Source of the DNA: Microscillaceae bacterium
GTDB taxonomy: Bacteria; Bacteroidota; Bacteroidia; Cytophagales; Microscillaceae
DNA length: 7,971 bases
Direction: 5' to 3'
Assembly: GCA_003449595.1 (NCBI GenBank)
Contig: DMHB01000167.1
Coordinates: forward strand, 1 to 7,971
A model generated the notes under the pieces. That model was not told where the DNA came from. It did no database searches and worked only from the letters and a program-made list of their open reading frames with translations. Position 1 is the first letter of the stretch. The number at the start of each line of letters is the position of its first letter. Positions 1-6,201 of this stretch are shown here, one piece after another. A program made the translations under genes and the position numbers.

Positions 1-1904
1 TTGTGAAAGGTGTATCGCAGCCCCAACATAAAACTACGTTTGGGCATTGCACGAAACTCTAAGTTTTGATAGTCAAGATCAAAAAGATTGAACACTTGGG
101 CGCTCAGGGCGATGTCGCCGGCAGGAGTTTGCCATTTTTTACTGATCCAACTATCGAACAAATCGAACTGGGGCAGCCAGTTGTCGTTGTCGGTGGTGGT
201 AAACCGAAAGCCAGTGTAGTGGTAAGTAATGCCCCAATCCCAAGTTTTGAAGCTGATGGTTTGTCCCAAAGTACCCCGGTGAAGCGGTGTGTAGGGCAGT
301 TGTTTGCCTGCTGACCGGTCGGACGGGGTAATATTGGTCTGGTTGACAGATTGACTGAACGTATAATGCCCATGGAGACTCCAGCGCCAAGCACCGCTCT
401 GGTATTGCCAGCGCAGCGAAGCCTCCACACCACCGGAAAACACATTAGAGATGTTGAGCGGCGACCAAAAGCTGCCATTGGGTAGCCAGATGATCCAGTT
501 TTGTACCTGCATCGCGAAAGTGGTTAGCTCGACCTGTAGCTTGGATTGGGTGGTTTGCCATTGGTACAACCAGCCCAACTCGGCGGCATAGCTGTCTTCG
601 GGCAAGATGTTGGGATTGCCCCCGGGCGACCAAAAACGGTCGTTTAGTGTAGGGATGCGATAGTTTTTCGAGAGCATCGCCTTCAGCGCCAGGCCGTGTG
701 CTTTGCGCTTTACTACCCACCATTCGCTGCCCAAACTGGGCGCAATTGGTGCTTGAAATCCGGTAACAAAAACCTGACGCATATTCACGCTTAGCCGCCA
801 AGCCGGGCGCACTTGCCAAGCCAAAGAAGCAAATACATCGCTGCGGTCTTGGAATACGGCCCCGCCATAATTGGGCATATTGGCAAAGAAATGATTCCAA
901 TTAGCGCCTACTTGCAGGGTAATGTTGCTACGGATTTCTTTTTCATAGCTGGCCGAGCCAAAAAACCGGTGGATGTTGGAAGGCGCAAAAGCATTGAACC
1001 GCAAGTAGTCGCTTGTCCAGCCTGCTTTGATTTGCAACCTGCCCCAAGCGGCATTGTCGGTATAATCGGCTACGGCCCGCAAGCTGTGGTCTATTTGCCT
1101 GTCGCCAGTATTGGCTGCCGACATCGTAGGCTGAATTTGCCTATCGCTGAAATGGTACCATACATCCGCCTGAAGCGTGGCCGTTGGGCTGGTTTTCAGG
1201 CTTAGGTGCTGCAAAACACCATAATTAAGCCAGGCCGCATTGGTTTGACGCTCTAAGGGCTGCCCTGCTTGGGTCATATTGCGAAACGTAAAATCATTCT
1301 GCGCTGATTGTCGGTAAAGCTTGGTTTGCAAGACCCACTTGCGGCTGCCATAGCTAAACCGAATACCTGACGAAATCTGCCCAAAACTGCCCACCTCTTG
1401 GCTGAGGCCAATGCCCAAGCCGCTTGCGCGAACCAATGGCTGGGTTTGCAACAAGATGCTACCCCCAATGGCATCGGTGCCAAACAACGAAGCAGCGCCA
1501 CCATATTGCAGCTCGATGCGCTCTAAGGCAAACACCGGAAACAAGGAAAAGTCAGCACCCCCCAAACTGGGCGAGTTGATGTTCATCCCATTCCAGAGCA
1601 AAGCCGTATGGTTGGCACTGGTGCCCCTGAAAGCGATGCTACTGAGCATTCCGTTGCCATAAGCTTTGATGTAAATGGGGGTTTGGGTAGCCAGCAAATT
1701 GGCCAATGACGAGGCGCTGTTGAGGACTTGTGTAAGGCTGTCGAAGACCTGCGACTTAGTGCCGGCAGCATATTTTTGCCACACGGGGGCTGTAACCTGA
1801 ACCGGATGCAGCGTCGTGATGCTGTCGGAAGGAGTTTGAGCTATGAGCCGATGGCCAAACAAGCAACACGTCGCCCATAAACTGAATTGTACAAAATTTT
1901 TCAC
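1..1904 (-). CDS. btuB: BtuB-type TonB-dependent outer-membrane receptor, probable vitamin B12/corrinoid transporter (3' end cut by window edge)
   Basis: The frame is open from a GTG at 1904 to the left edge: 634 codons plus two bases, with no stop. Residues 1-23 look like a signal peptide (Lys2, hydrophobic stretch, IAQ end). HPVQVTA at 33-39 resembles the TonB box of E. coli BtuB. The plug domain follows (about 45-155), with FRGTSANHTALLWNG at 92-106 and ERIELQYGGAASLFGTDAIGG at 128-148, matching the RG..R/LiDG and IErIEv.rGp.s.lYG..AiGG family signatures. The rest is beta-barrel-like alternating aromatic sequence, with RIPTLNDRFW and GNPNILPE at 416-436, typical of this family. The last visible residues (LGLRYTFH) look like a final barrel strand, so the stop should lie a few codons outside; E. 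coli BtuB (614 aa) is of similar size. There is no carboxypeptidase-like N-terminal extension as in SusC proteins. The GTG was chosen because it gives the signal peptide and no ATG lies upstream in frame before a TAG near 1983. Substrate assignment rests mainly on the cobalamin riboswitch upstream. Confidence 0.93.
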   Translation of the reverse strand, partial: MKNFVQFSLWATCCLFGHRLIAQTPSDSITTLHPVQVTAPVWQKYAAGTKSQVFDSLTQVLNSASSLANLLATQTPIYIKAYGNGMLSSIAFRGTSANHTALLWNGMNINSPSLGGADFSLFPVFALERIELQYGGAASLFGTDAIGGSILLQTQPLVRASGLGIGLSQEVGSFGQISSGIRFSYGSRKWVLQTKLYRQSAQNDFTFRNMTQAGQPLERQTNAAWLNYGVLQHLSLKTSPTATLQADVWYHFSDRQIQPTMSAANTGDRQIDHSLRAVADYTDNAAWGRLQIKAGWTSDYLRFNAFAPSNIHRFFGSASYEKEIRSNITLQVGANWNHFFANMPNYGGAVFQDRSDVFASLAWQVRPAWRLSVNMRQVFVTGFQAPIAPSLGSEWWVVKRKAHGLALKAMLSKNYRIPTLNDRFWSPGGNPNILPEDSYAAELGWLYQWQTTQSKLQVELTTFAMQVQNWIIWLPNGSFWSPLNISNVFSGGVEASLRWQYQSGAWRWSLHGHYTFSQSVNQTNITPSDRSAGKQLPYTPLHRGTLGQTISFKTWDWGITYHYTGFRFTTTDNDNWLPQFDLFDSWISKKWQTPAGDIALSAQVFNLFDLDYQNLEFRAMPKRSFMLGLRYTFH

Positions 1905-1942
1905 CGTTTGCCGACTGTTTAAAACAAGTTTAAAATTTGTTT

Positions 1943-2056
1943 TTACATCGCGCAAAGCGTTGAAGTGGAAAGCCTCCAACTCCTATAAATAGGTTGATGG
2001 AGAGGAAGAAACAGAACAACCTCCGAAACATCGGTCGTTGAAATACTTCTTTTCAT
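1943..2056 (-). CDS. Possible 37-residue leader ORF between the cobalamin riboswitch and the receptor
   Basis: An ATG at 2056 opens 37 codons ending in ATG-TAA at 1948-1943. It starts 33 nt after the riboswitch P1 stem closes and stops 38 nt before the receptor GTG, in a different frame from the receptor. Just upstream, 2060-2073 can fold as a CTTTC/GAAAG hairpin with a GGGT loop. A GAAAGG in its 3' arm sits only 2 nt from the ATG, tighter than a normal Shine-Dalgarno. The predicted peptide (begins MKRSISTTDV, middle VVLFLPL) is not a signal peptide and I do not recognise it. It may be a translated regulatory leader or a chance ORF; a run of this length is not rare by chance. Confidence 0.25.
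   Translation of the reverse strand: MKRSISTTDVSEVVLFLPLHQPIYRSWRLSTSTLCAM
1991..2040 (-). promoter_or_regulatory. Candidate riboswitch expression platform: mutually exclusive leader hairpins
   Basis: On the minus strand, 2040-2017 can fold as CAAC-GA-CCGA / TCGG-AG-GTTG with a TGTT loop (two 4-bp stems around A.A and G.G mismatches), followed by a pyrimidine-rich run. The same GTTG arm can instead pair as AGGTTG (2022-2017) with CAACCT (1996-1991), giving a competing hairpin. A third short stem, CCTA/TAGG around 1993-1982, would use part of the second arm. Alternative pairings of this sort are what a riboswitch expression platform needs, but stem lengths are modest and the U-tract is imperfect. 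Function is inferred only. Confidence 0.3.
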
Positions 2057-2089
2057 TGCCTTTCACCCGAAAGCTTTGAACTATGTTTG

Positions 2090-2286
2090 GAAACAGGCAG
2101 GTCTCCTGGCTCGGTTCTTTGTGCAGCCTTCCCATAATCGAAAAAAAGATTACAGTGGCTCAAGAAATCGCACAAAGGGGATTGCGAACAATCCAATAAA
2201 CCTTACAGTTGCGGGGACAGCTACGGTTTTGCACCGTATTCCCTATTAAAGCGCGGCCTCACGAGTGAAGCGTTGCTACCTAATCC
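2090..2286 (-). promoter_or_regulatory. Cobalamin (adenosylcobalamin-type) riboswitch
   Basis: Read on the minus strand, the conserved core appears in order: AATAGGGAA, CGGTGCAAAACCG (P5), GCTGTCCCCGCAACTGTAA, a GGATTG-TTCG-CAATCC stem, GAGCCACTG (B12-box region), a TAATC/GATTA stem, GGGAAGGC, and AGCCAGGAGACCTGCC at the 3' end. P1 can be drawn as GGATTAGGTAG (2286-2276) with CTGCCTGTTTC (2100-2090), with wobbles and one U.U mismatch. This is the Rfam cobalamin class that binds adenosylcobalamin and related corrinoids and normally represses uptake genes when B12 is plentiful. It points at the receptor gene at 1904, about 185 nt downstream, so direct occlusion of the receptor start by the P1-proximal hairpin looks unlikely; control may act by termination or through the leader. 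Confidence 0.95.
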
Positions 2287-2300
2287 GGATGCAATGTTCG

Positions 2301-2332
2301 GGAAAATAGCCCAAGGTTCAAAATTTTTGAAA
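2301..2332 (-). promoter_or_regulatory. Candidate promoter of the riboswitch-receptor transcript
   Basis: On the minus strand, TATTTTCC (2308-2301) resembles the Bacteroidota -7 element TAnnTTTG, and TTTC (2332-2329) lies 20 nt upstream at the -33 position. Transcription would then begin about 10 nt before the riboswitch P1 stem, as expected. Both boxes are imperfect, so this is a positional guess. Confidence 0.3.
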
Positions 2333-2379
2333 GAAAAATATGGCCACCCTTTTCCAATGCTTCTTCCCGCTCCAACCTA

Positions 2380-2410
2380 TTGGGCAAACCAGAAATAGGC
2401 ATTAACTTGC
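2380..2410 (+). promoter_or_regulatory. Weak candidate promoter for the SDR gene
   Basis: TTGG at 2380-2383 and TAACTTGC at 2403-2410 are spaced 19 nt apart and partly match the Bacteroidota TTTG / TAnnTTTG promoter, leaving a leader of about 20 nt before the SDR start. The match is poor. Apart from this and the opposing riboswitch promoter, nothing else was seen in 2287-2434. Confidence 0.18.
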
Positions 2411-2434
2411 TGCCAAACCCATTGATTTATAAAA

Positions 2435-3223
2435 ATGAATATTTCACTTGCTCAGAAAAAGGCCATTGTTTGTGGCAGCTCGCAGGGCATTGGCAAGGCT
2501 ACCGCGATGGCATTAGCCCAATTAGGCGCAGAGGTTACGCTGATTGCACGCAATCCGGCAAGAATTCAAACTGTATTAGAATTATTAGATACCTCGCAGG
2601 GGCAACAACATCGGTATATTTTGGCCGATTTCAGCAAGCCTGATCAGCTACAGCAGAAGCTCAACCAATATTTGGCTACTTTTCCGCAGTGCCATATTTT
2701 GGTGAACAACAGCGGCGGCCCTGCCCCCAGTGGTTTGTTGGAAGCCGAACTGGAAGACTTCAGAAATGGATTTGAACAGCATTTGATTTGTAGCCAGATG
2801 CTGGTACAAGCCTTTGCCCCAATGATGAAACAAGCCGGCTACGGGCGCATCATCAACATCATTTCGACTTCGGTGAAAGAGCCTCTGGCCAATTTGGGGG
2901 TATCGGGCACTATCCGCTGGGCGGTGGCGGGCTGGGCCAAAGCCTTGGCCAATGAACTGGGGCCAGACAATATAACGGTCAACAATGTGCTGCCCGGATT
3001 TACGGCCACGGAGCGCCTGACTGAATTGTTTGAAAACAACAGCCGCCGCACCGGCAAGTCAGTCGAGGTGTTGCAAGAAGAAGCTAAGCAACAAATTCCG
3101 TTGCGACGGTTTGCCCAGCCCGAAGAAATCGCGCAAGCCATTGCCTTTTTGGCTACTCCGGCAGCGGCTTACATCAACGGCACTAACTTGGTGGTGGACG
3201 GTGGCCGAACCAAGAGTTTGTAA
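2435..3223 (+). CDS. SDR-family (short-chain dehydrogenase/reductase) protein lacking the catalytic Tyr-Lys pair
   Basis: This 262-residue Rossmann-fold protein has normal SDR length. The nucleotide-binding loop is CGSSQGIG at 13-20, with Cys where the TGxxxGxG motif usually has Thr. The structural NNSGG motif is at 91-95, NIIS ends at Ser144 (expected catalytic Ser), and PGF at 187-189 and a C-terminal DGG follow. The YxxxK motif expected 13 residues after Ser144 reads SGTIR (157-161), so both catalytic residues are replaced. This agrees with the subgroup annotated as beta-ketoacyl-ACP-reductase-like SDRs (CDD cd05344, as I recall it), known for an imperfect catalytic tetrad, where a conserved Arg sits at this position. 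It may use other residues or not be an oxidoreductase; automatic names such as 3-oxoacyl-ACP reductase should not be trusted. The ATG at 2435 gives the normal short beta-1 start. It is divergent from the riboswitch and convergent with the next gene, 7 bp between stops. The substrate is unknown. Confidence 0.92.
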   Translation: MNISLAQKKAIVCGSSQGIGKATAMALAQLGAEVTLIARNPARIQTVLELLDTSQGQQHRYILADFSKPDQLQQKLNQYLATFPQCHILVNNSGGPAPSGLLEAELEDFRNGFEQHLICSQMLVQAFAPMMKQAGYGRIINIISTSVKEPLANLGVSGTIRWAVAGWAKALANELGPDNITVNNVLPGFTATERLTELFENNSRRTGKSVEVLQEEAKQQIPLRRFAQPEEIAQAIAFLATPAAAYINGTNLVVDGGRTKSL

Positions 3224-3230
3224 TGGTTAG

Positions 3231-3713
3231 CTAAAGCGGAAATGCTTCGATTTGGCTTTGATCCAGGGCGCAGTTGACCCATTCGGCATCAAAACTGGCA
3301 TCGAGTTTTTTGTAGAAATCGATGGCGGGCTGGTTCCAGTCTAATACCTGCCAACTGATGCGTTTGCACTGGTCTTGGCGGGCTTGGCGCACAATGGCTT
3401 TGAACAGTTCGATGCCTACTTTGCGCTTGCGGTAGGATTCTAACACATACAAATCTTCGAGGTATAAACACTTGCCTTTCCAGGAGGAGTAGCGAAAGTA
3501 GTACATAGCCATCCCGACAGGCAAATCGCCTTCGTAGGCCATCCAAAAGCCAAACAGGGGTTGTTCGCCAAAGGCATCTTGGTGGAGTTGCTCAACGGTG
3601 TTGGTTACTTCATGGGGGGCTTTTTCATATTCGGCCAAGCCTTGGATGAGCGAAAAAAGTGCCGGAATGTCTTGGGGTGTTCCTCGTTGGATGGAAATAT
3701 GGCTTTCTTTCAT
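3231..3713 (-). CDS. GNAT-family N-acetyltransferase, SSAT-like (diamine/polyamine acetyltransferase-like)
   Basis: This 160-residue single GNAT domain would transfer acetyl from acetyl-CoA to an amine in the cytoplasm. The resemblance to spermidine/spermine N1-acetyltransferase and its thialysine-acetylating relatives is visible along the chain: LAEYEKAPHEV (26-36), FGEQP (48-52), AMYYFRYSSWKGK (69-81), LYLEDLYV (83-90) with Glu86 and Asp87, and WNQPAIDFYKKLDA (126-139) with Tyr134 at the place of the SSAT catalytic Tyr. The CoA pyrophosphate loop, usually R-G-x-G-x-G, reads RKRKVG (95-100); only the last Gly is kept, which is a little unusual. Length matches the family. The substrate could be a polyamine, thialysine or another small amine, and no polyamine genes are nearby to decide. 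It ends 7 bp from the convergent SDR gene and starts 22 bp from the divergent FkbM gene. Confidence 0.9.
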   Translation of the reverse strand: MKESHISIQRGTPQDIPALFSLIQGLAEYEKAPHEVTNTVEQLHQDAFGEQPLFGFWMAYEGDLPVGMAMYYFRYSSWKGKCLYLEDLYVLESYRKRKVGIELFKAIVRQARQDQCKRISWQVLDWNQPAIDFYKKLDASFDAEWVNCALDQSQIEAFPL

Positions 3714-3735
3714 TTGTTTTGCACTAAAAGATTGA

Positions 3736-4500
3736 ATGATGATGCAGATACGCCCGCAAAGATACTGGTTTAGGTGGCTAAAAAGAGTAGCTTGGTATAT
3801 TTTTCAGCGGTTGGAAAACAATGGCAATGCAGACAGGCGCAGCAACGGCGAAGAGCGTTTTTTGGAAGATTGGGTAAAGCAAGCCCACGCGCAGCCTTGT
3901 GTGGTGCTGGATGTGGGAGCCAATCGGGGCGAATGGTCGGAAGCTTTGCAAGCCAAAGCAGCGCAATACCAACTGCCAATAGACTTGCACTTGTTTGAGC
4001 CGTTGCCTGAGACTTTTGCGGTGCTGCAAGCTATATTTGCCCAAAATACTGCGGTGCATCTCAACCCTTGGGGGATTTCGGCTGAGGCAGGAACTCAAAC
4101 CTTGTTTGTTTCGGGGAAAAATCAAGCCTTGTCTTCCTTATATGATCGCCGGTTGCCCGAAAATCCTGTTGTACCAGTCAATATTTCACTGCAAAGGTTA
4201 GACACTTATATCGCCGAAAGGCAACTGCCCCATATCGACTTGCTCAAAATTGATACAGAGGGACACGAACTGCGCGTTTTGCAGAGTTTGGGCGATTATC
4301 TACATACGGGTTTTGTGCGGTGCATTCAGTTTGAATATGGCGCTACCTATTTGGATGCCCGAACCTCGCTACGTGAAGTGGCACAATTGCTCACAGAACG
4401 GGGCTATCGGTTGATGAAAATAATGCCTACCCACTTGGAGCCACGCGCTTATGAAGCCTCGTTGGAAACTTTTCAATATGCCAATTTTGTAGCGATGTGA
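3736..4500 (+). CDS. FkbM-family SAM-dependent methyltransferase
   Basis: This 254-residue class I methyltransferase probably methylates a hydroxyl of a sugar or other small acceptor. The SAM-binding motif I is VLDVGANRGEW at 57-67, the acidic ribose-contacting position is in LFEP (86-89), and the FkbM hallmark LLKIDTEGHE lies at 169-178. The C-terminal part (FEYGATYLDARTSL) is also typical. The start is ambiguous: three consecutive ATG codons at 3736, 3739 and 3742. It starts 22 bp from the divergent GNAT gene, whose likely promoter lies over codons 8-16 of this gene, so a later true start cannot be excluded although no other good ATG precedes motif I. No glycan-synthesis genes are in the window, so the acceptor is unknown. 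It converges on the sulfatase operon. Confidence 0.92.
   Translation: MMMQIRPQRYWFRWLKRVAWYIFQRLENNGNADRRSNGEERFLEDWVKQAHAQPCVVLDVGANRGEWSEALQAKAAQYQLPIDLHLFEPLPETFAVLQAIFAQNTAVHLNPWGISAEAGTQTLFVSGKNQALSSLYDRRLPENPVVPVNISLQRLDTYIAERQLPHIDLLKIDTEGHELRVLQSLGDYLHTGFVRCIQFEYGATYLDARTSLREVAQLLTERGYRLMKIMPTHLEPRAYEASLETFQYANFVAM
3757..3785 (-). promoter_or_regulatory. Probable promoter of the GNAT gene, inside the FkbM 5' coding region
   Basis: On the minus strand, TATCTTTG (3764-3757) is an exact match to the Bacteroidota -7 consensus TAnnTTTG. A T-rich CTTTT (3785-3781) lies upstream near the -33 position, though a proper TTTG is missing. Transcription would begin near 3750, giving a leader of about 37 nt to the GNAT ATG at 3713. 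The promoter overlaps the start of the oppositely oriented FkbM gene. Confidence 0.45.
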
Positions 4501-4507
4501 AAGCAAT

Positions 4508-4545
4508 AAAAACGGGTACTGCTCGCTGGTGGCAAGTAGTACCCG
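4508..4545 (-). terminator. Rho-independent terminator of the cupin-sulfatase operon
   Basis: An 11-bp stem (one G.U pair) joins 4513-4523 (CGGGTACTGCT) with 4535-4545 (AGTAGTACCCG) around an 11-nt loop. On the minus strand it is followed at once by TTTTT (4512-4508), a good intrinsic terminator about 30 nt past the sulfatase stop. On the plus strand there is no U-tract after the hairpin, so it is less likely to end the FkbM transcript efficiently. Confidence 0.82.
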
Positions 4546-4573
4546 CTGGATATGAAAAATGGAGAACGCTCAA

Positions 4574-6181
4574 TCAAATTTCAAATATATAGGTCTTGCC
4601 GTCTATATTGAAATGCAGGTTCATAATGCCGGGCCAAAGCGGATTTTTGAGGGTTTTTTCCCACTGGGCGTGTAAATCTTCCAGCTCTTTCACTTGTTCG
4701 GGGTTCTTGTTGAGCAGGTCGAATTTCTCGTATTTGTCTTCGGCGATGTTGTACAGAATTTTTTCGTTGGTGCGAGCATTAACGATTAGTTTCCATTTGT
4801 CGGTACGCACGGCTTTGTTATAGCCTGAGCGCCAATAGAGCACAGGGTGAGGTACTTTGGTTTCTTTTTGGCTTAGGAAAGGTACTAAATCCACCCCGTC
4901 GTAGGTGCGGTCGGTGGGGAGTGAAGCACGGACAGCGGCGGCGGTAGTGGTAAACATATCAAACAGCGCCACAGGCTGCTTGTAAACGGTTCCGGCAGGA
5001 ATTTTACCCTTCCATTTCACCAAGAAAGGCACATTGAGGCCGCCTTCAAAATTGGAGAATTTGCCTCCTTTCAGCGGGTCGTTGGTCATAAACTTGAGGT
5101 AGGTAGCGCCTCCATTGTCGCTTACAAAGAAGATGAGGGTGTTATCTTCCAAACCTTCTTGTTTGATTTTCTGGGTGATTTGCCCCACTGCATCATCCAA
5201 AGAGGCAATCATCGCATAATATACCCGCGTAGCTTCTTCTTTGATGTGGGCAAATTGGTCGTAATATTTCTTTGTAACCTGCAAGGGCACGTGCGGTGCG
5301 GTAAACGAGGCATATAAGAAAAAAGGCTTGGTTTTGTTTTTGTCGATAAACTGCACGGCTTCGCGGGCAATTTCGTCGGTTAGGTATGCCTTTTCTTCGA
5401 TGATTTCATCGTCTCGGCGGATGGCGTGCGGCCCTTTTCTGCCGCTTTTCCACATCATTTGGTCGCTAAATTCAGCACAATGATGGCTGACTACATTTTT
5501 GTCGGCAGGGTCTGCATACAAGGTATAAGCTTCATAAATGCCATAGTGATAATCGAATCCGCGCTTGCGGGGTACAAAATCGGGTTGCTCGCCCAAGTGC
5601 CATTTGCCGGTGATGGCGGTAGCATAGCCATATTTTTTGAGCATCTCGGGCAGGGTAATTTCTGACAAAGGCAGCCCTTGCTTGTGGATGTCTTCCTCGC
5701 TGGGGAACTCCATCGCATCGTTGGGAATCCACCCATCTTTTTGCATAAATATTTTGAACATATAGTATTCAAATCGATTGCGAATGTAGCGTGCTTTGGG
5801 TTGGAACTCGTGCCCAAAGCGCTGTTGGTAGCGGCCTGTCATCAACGCTGCCCGCGAAGGACTGCAAATGGGCGAAGTAACATAGCCTTCGGTGCAAACA
5901 GCGCCTTGCAAACCAATGGAGTCGATGTGGGGCGTTTTGACCAACTTGCCGCCATAGACCGATAGGTCGTATTTGCCCAAATCGTCGGCAATGATGATGA
6001 TGACATTGGGCTTGCGGCTTGTGTCTGTGGGGGCTTTATCTTCGAGATAGGCTTTTTTGCCGGCTGTCAGTTTCTCGTCGGGCGTGATGGCATACTTAGA
6101 AGACGCTGTCGGATAAAACAAACAAGCGGCTAAAGGAACCAGCGTAGCGAGCGATACAATGAGAAGGGTTTTTCTTTTCAT
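4574..6181 (-). CDS. Formylglycine-type sulfatase, predicted lipoprotein
   Basis: This 535-residue sulfatase (alkaline-phosphatase superfamily, S1-type) would hydrolyse a sulfate ester outside the cytoplasm. Residues 1-20 are a lipoprotein signal ending in LAAC with Cys20 as the lipidated residue, followed by a linker to about residue 57. The catalytic domain opens with PNVIIIIADDLG (58-69); Asp66 and Asp67 would bind calcium. CSPSR at 106-110 is the signature in which Cys106 is oxidised to formylglycine by a maturation enzyme not present here. Further expected residues are Lys193 and His195 (GKWHLG), His297 (APHVP), Asp355-Asn356 (SDNGG) and Lys374 (GGK before FEGG). All key positions are intact and the length is normal. 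The substrate could be a sulfated polysaccharide or small aryl/alkyl sulfate; no SusC/SusD or glycoside hydrolase genes accompany it. It lies 20 bp downstream of the cupin gene, so the two are probably one transcript. Confidence 0.95.
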   Translation of the reverse strand: MKRKTLLIVSLATLVPLAACLFYPTASSKYAITPDEKLTAGKKAYLEDKAPTDTSRKPNVIIIIADDLGKYDLSVYGGKLVKTPHIDSIGLQGAVCTEGYVTSPICSPSRAALMTGRYQQRFGHEFQPKARYIRNRFEYYMFKIFMQKDGWIPNDAMEFPSEEDIHKQGLPLSEITLPEMLKKYGYATAITGKWHLGEQPDFVPRKRGFDYHYGIYEAYTLYADPADKNVVSHHCAEFSDQMMWKSGRKGPHAIRRDDEIIEEKAYLTDEIAREAVQFIDKNKTKPFFLYASFTAPHVPLQVTKKYYDQFAHIKEEATRVYYAMIASLDDAVGQITQKIKQEGLEDNTLIFFVSDNGGATYLKFMTNDPLKGGKFSNFEGGLNVPFLVKWKGKIPAGTVYKQPVALFDMFTTTAAAVRASLPTDRTYDGVDLVPFLSQKETKVPHPVLYWRSGYNKAVRTDKWKLIVNARTNEKILYNIAEDKYEKFDLLNKNPEQVKELEDLHAQWEKTLKNPLWPGIMNLHFNIDGKTYIFEI

Positions 6182-6201
6182 GTTGATGGGAAGTTTTAGT
6201 A

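Noticed and set aside
66..1205. Plus-strand open frames (for example 66-314 and 813-1205) across the left region.
   Set aside because: They lie antisense to a receptor frame that is continuously open for 634 codons with clear TonB-receptor motifs; their translations match nothing recognisable.
104..1771. Minus-strand ORFs in other frames (104-478, 445-900, 1274-1504, 1583-1771), which could suggest a broken or multi-gene region.
   Set aside because: The receptor frame on the same strand has no interruption from 1904 to 1, so these are frame shadows and the gene is not a pseudogene.
2380..2643. Plus-strand ORF overlapping the start of the SDR gene.
   Set aside because: It is in another frame, covers the SDR Rossmann motif region, and gives a protein without recognisable features.
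5426..5965. Plus-strand ORFs opposite the sulfatase gene.
   Set aside because: The minus-strand frame here encodes intact sulfatase sequence; the antisense ORFs look incidental.
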